Assembly: GCF_902713425.1 (NCBI RefSeq)
Contig: NC_081198.1
Coordinates: 7,228,492 to 7,292,491 of the forward strand
Length of the DNA stretch: 64,000 bases
Origin: Acipenser ruthenus
Lineage: Eukaryota > Chordata > Actinopteri > Acipenseriformes > Acipenseridae
Direction of reading: 5' to 3'
A model generated the notes under the pieces. It searched no databases. It saw only the letters and a program-made list of their open reading frames with translations, and was not told the DNA's origin. Position numbers and translations under genes: made by a program. Positions within the stretch are counted from its first letter, which is position 1. Every line of letters starts with the position of its first letter. Shown here one piece after another: positions 60,899 to 64,000 of the stretch.

Positions 60899-61747
60899 AA
60901 GAAATAACTGACCCCCCCCCCCCCCCCCATTTTTTGGATCTACCTGTACCTGCCACTTCATGGCATTATGCATATGTGAACCATTGTATATGTATCACCC
61001 AATTTCTTTATCCTAGAAAAAGATTCAGACACAAAAATAATGTGCAAAATTACTTTTTATTGGATTCTCAAATACAAAAACTACCAATGGAAAAATACTA
61101 ACCAATAAATGTATGAATATCCAATCTTCCAAAATCAGCATTAGGTTCCTCTTGTCCAGGATAACATTTTCTTCACTTGTAGGAAACATTTGTATCCAAC
61201 CTTCGAAAGGGAGAAGCTACTAATAAACCCAGCCCTTCTGCAAGCTGGGGTTAATCTAGCACTGGAATGAGACCTAAAGGCCAGGGGAAAGGCCATCAAG
61301 TCACTTGACAGTGCATGGATTAGAAACTCAAAAGATACCTCGTTACCAAATTCACCAGCAGCCCAATCCAAAAGACAATAAACAGACCGTTTAATCCAAG
61401 TAATCTTGGAAATTCAATCTGAACAAAATACAAGATCCAGTTAGATACTTGTATACCAATGCAGGAATTTGCAACACACATCCAATTACATAGTAATGTA
61501 TACATAGTATACATTACATTTTAATTAACATAGTATAATAGCTAACTTGCTAGAAGACATACCATCTTCAGCCTGATGCCAGCACCCCCTAAAAACACTA
61601 AAGAATGCTGGCAGCAAGAGCTCTGCAAAAACTACCCGAGTTCATTGGCTGAGTATTCATACTGCTTTAAGGGAGTTTGCCTTGAACTGAACATGAAAGT
61701 CCATGTACTAAAGTAATAAAGACAATGCACAAAATCATAGAATTTTG

Positions 61748-61753
61748 TTTTTA
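61748..61753 (-). terminator. rps8: rps8 poly(A) signal
   Basis: AATAAA on the minus strand, about 32 bp after the stop codon (TCCAATAAAAACAAAA). Confidence 0.75.
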
Positions 61754-61785
61754 TTGGACTTAGATATCAAACGGGCACTGTACAT

Positions 61786-63616
<1,831 letters not shown>

Positions 63617-63731
63617 CTATCAGGGGCAAAAACAAGACTATAACTCAGTATGGGACCAGTGAAACGCTGTTCAATTGACTATTAGGCAAATTAGAAATGC
63701 TGACTATCCATTATACCACAACAATCTAGGG

Positions 63732-63840
63732 CAATGTGATCAGTGTAACTATGACAAGGCCTAACATTGGCAGGTTTGAAACATTGACCAAAACGATCAA
63801 AACAAGCCTGCCTAAGGTCACGTTTTCATCATCCACATTG
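63732..63840 (-). ncRNA. snord46: Second SNORD46-type C/D snoRNA, next rps8 intron
   Basis: Minus strand: stem CAATGTG, C box ATGATGA, body with CCTTAGGCAGGC and GATCGTTTTGGTC, then CTTGTCATAGTTACA before D box CTGA, stem CACATTG (7 bp perfect). Same antisense element and predicted target as the copy at 63215-63327, but the body is clearly diverged while boxes and stem are kept. It lies in the intron upstream of exon 63517-63616. Confidence 0.85.
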
Positions 63841-64000
63841 TCCAGGCACACCTGCATGTGCTTCCCTTATTGCAAGCCTAGAACCACTAACTTAAAAGAC
63901 TGCTGCAATTTTAGTCTAGGTTTCCCCTTAATACTGGTTTAGTAACTAGAGACATCGATACTACACCTGGCAAATGCCAATAACTCAACTCATGCATCCA

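Larger units (their letters stand above)
59386..61785. other. best4-rps8 intergenic region with SNORD38-derived array
   Basis: About 2.4 kb between convergent genes. From about 59700 to 60930 it is a degenerate tandem array of roughly 0.3-0.4 kb units, each with a SNORD38-like segment. Unit landmarks recur: TTGTTGCTCCAT at about 59930 and 60370, ATGGTTCCTGAGTAAACA at about 59899 and 60603, and CATTTACAT(C/T)CTC at about 60012 and 60745. Poly(A) (60070-60101) and poly(C) (60913-60929) runs interrupt it. From 60930 to 61700 I recognise nothing further. Confidence 0.7.

Noticed and set aside
61035-61075. Duplicated rps8 3' end (CCAATAAAAAGTAATTTTG resembling the rps8 poly(A) region)
   Set aside because: Similarity is short and AT-rich, and no rps8 coding sequence accompanies it; not enough to call a pseudogene.
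61141-61371. 76-aa minus-strand ORF between best4 and rps8
   Set aside because: No similarity to RPS8 or any family I recognise; no splice context.

Overview
The window is vertebrate nuclear DNA: split genes with GT-AG (and one GC-AG) introns, long AT-rich introns, (TA)n microsatellites, Tc1/mariner transposons, L2-type LINE 3' ends and tRNA-derived CORE-SINEs. The SINE and LINE types, the gene content and the gene order point to a ray-finned fish, most likely a non-teleost such as a sturgeon or paddlefish. The species is inferred, not proven.

Layout. 1-29258 (+): the 3' half of GLIS1, a Krüppel-like zinc-finger transcription factor. Seven coding exons cover the end of zinc finger 3, fingers 4 and 5, and the C-terminal region down to the stop; the 5' part lies off the left edge. 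Its first intron here carries an intact DD38E Tc1-type transposase ORF. 29259-39700: intergenic and full of repeats. Two abutting Tc1-type elements, one DD34E and one DD38E, each with a single in-frame stop, sit between (TA)n tracts and are framed by an outer inverted repeat of host DNA. Two L2-type LINE ends and a Tc1-type MITE follow. 39874-47081 (+): a two-exon gene for a type I membrane protein with leucine-rich repeats and tyrosine motifs in its tail; I do not recognise the ortholog. 47082-54300: 3' UTR and intergenic repeats. 55072-59385 (+): complete BEST4 (bestrophin chloride channel, 9 coding exons, 501 aa). 61786-63616 (-): the last four coding exons of RPS8 (residues 38-208), continuing off the right edge.

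BEST4 and RPS8 lie tail to tail, as I recall them in human 1p34; GLIS1 is also on human 1p. RPS8 hosts C/D-box snoRNAs in its introns: two SNORD38-type and two SNORD46-type genes are visible, with C and D boxes, terminal stems and antisense elements. The gap between BEST4 and RPS8 holds further SNORD38-like copies, one with all boxes intact and the others decayed, inside a degenerate tandem array of roughly 0.3-0.4 kb units. I regard this array, together with the duplicated SNORD46, as the most interesting non-coding structure. I found no CRISPR, operon, phage-like or retroviral structure, and no clearly new multi-gene system.
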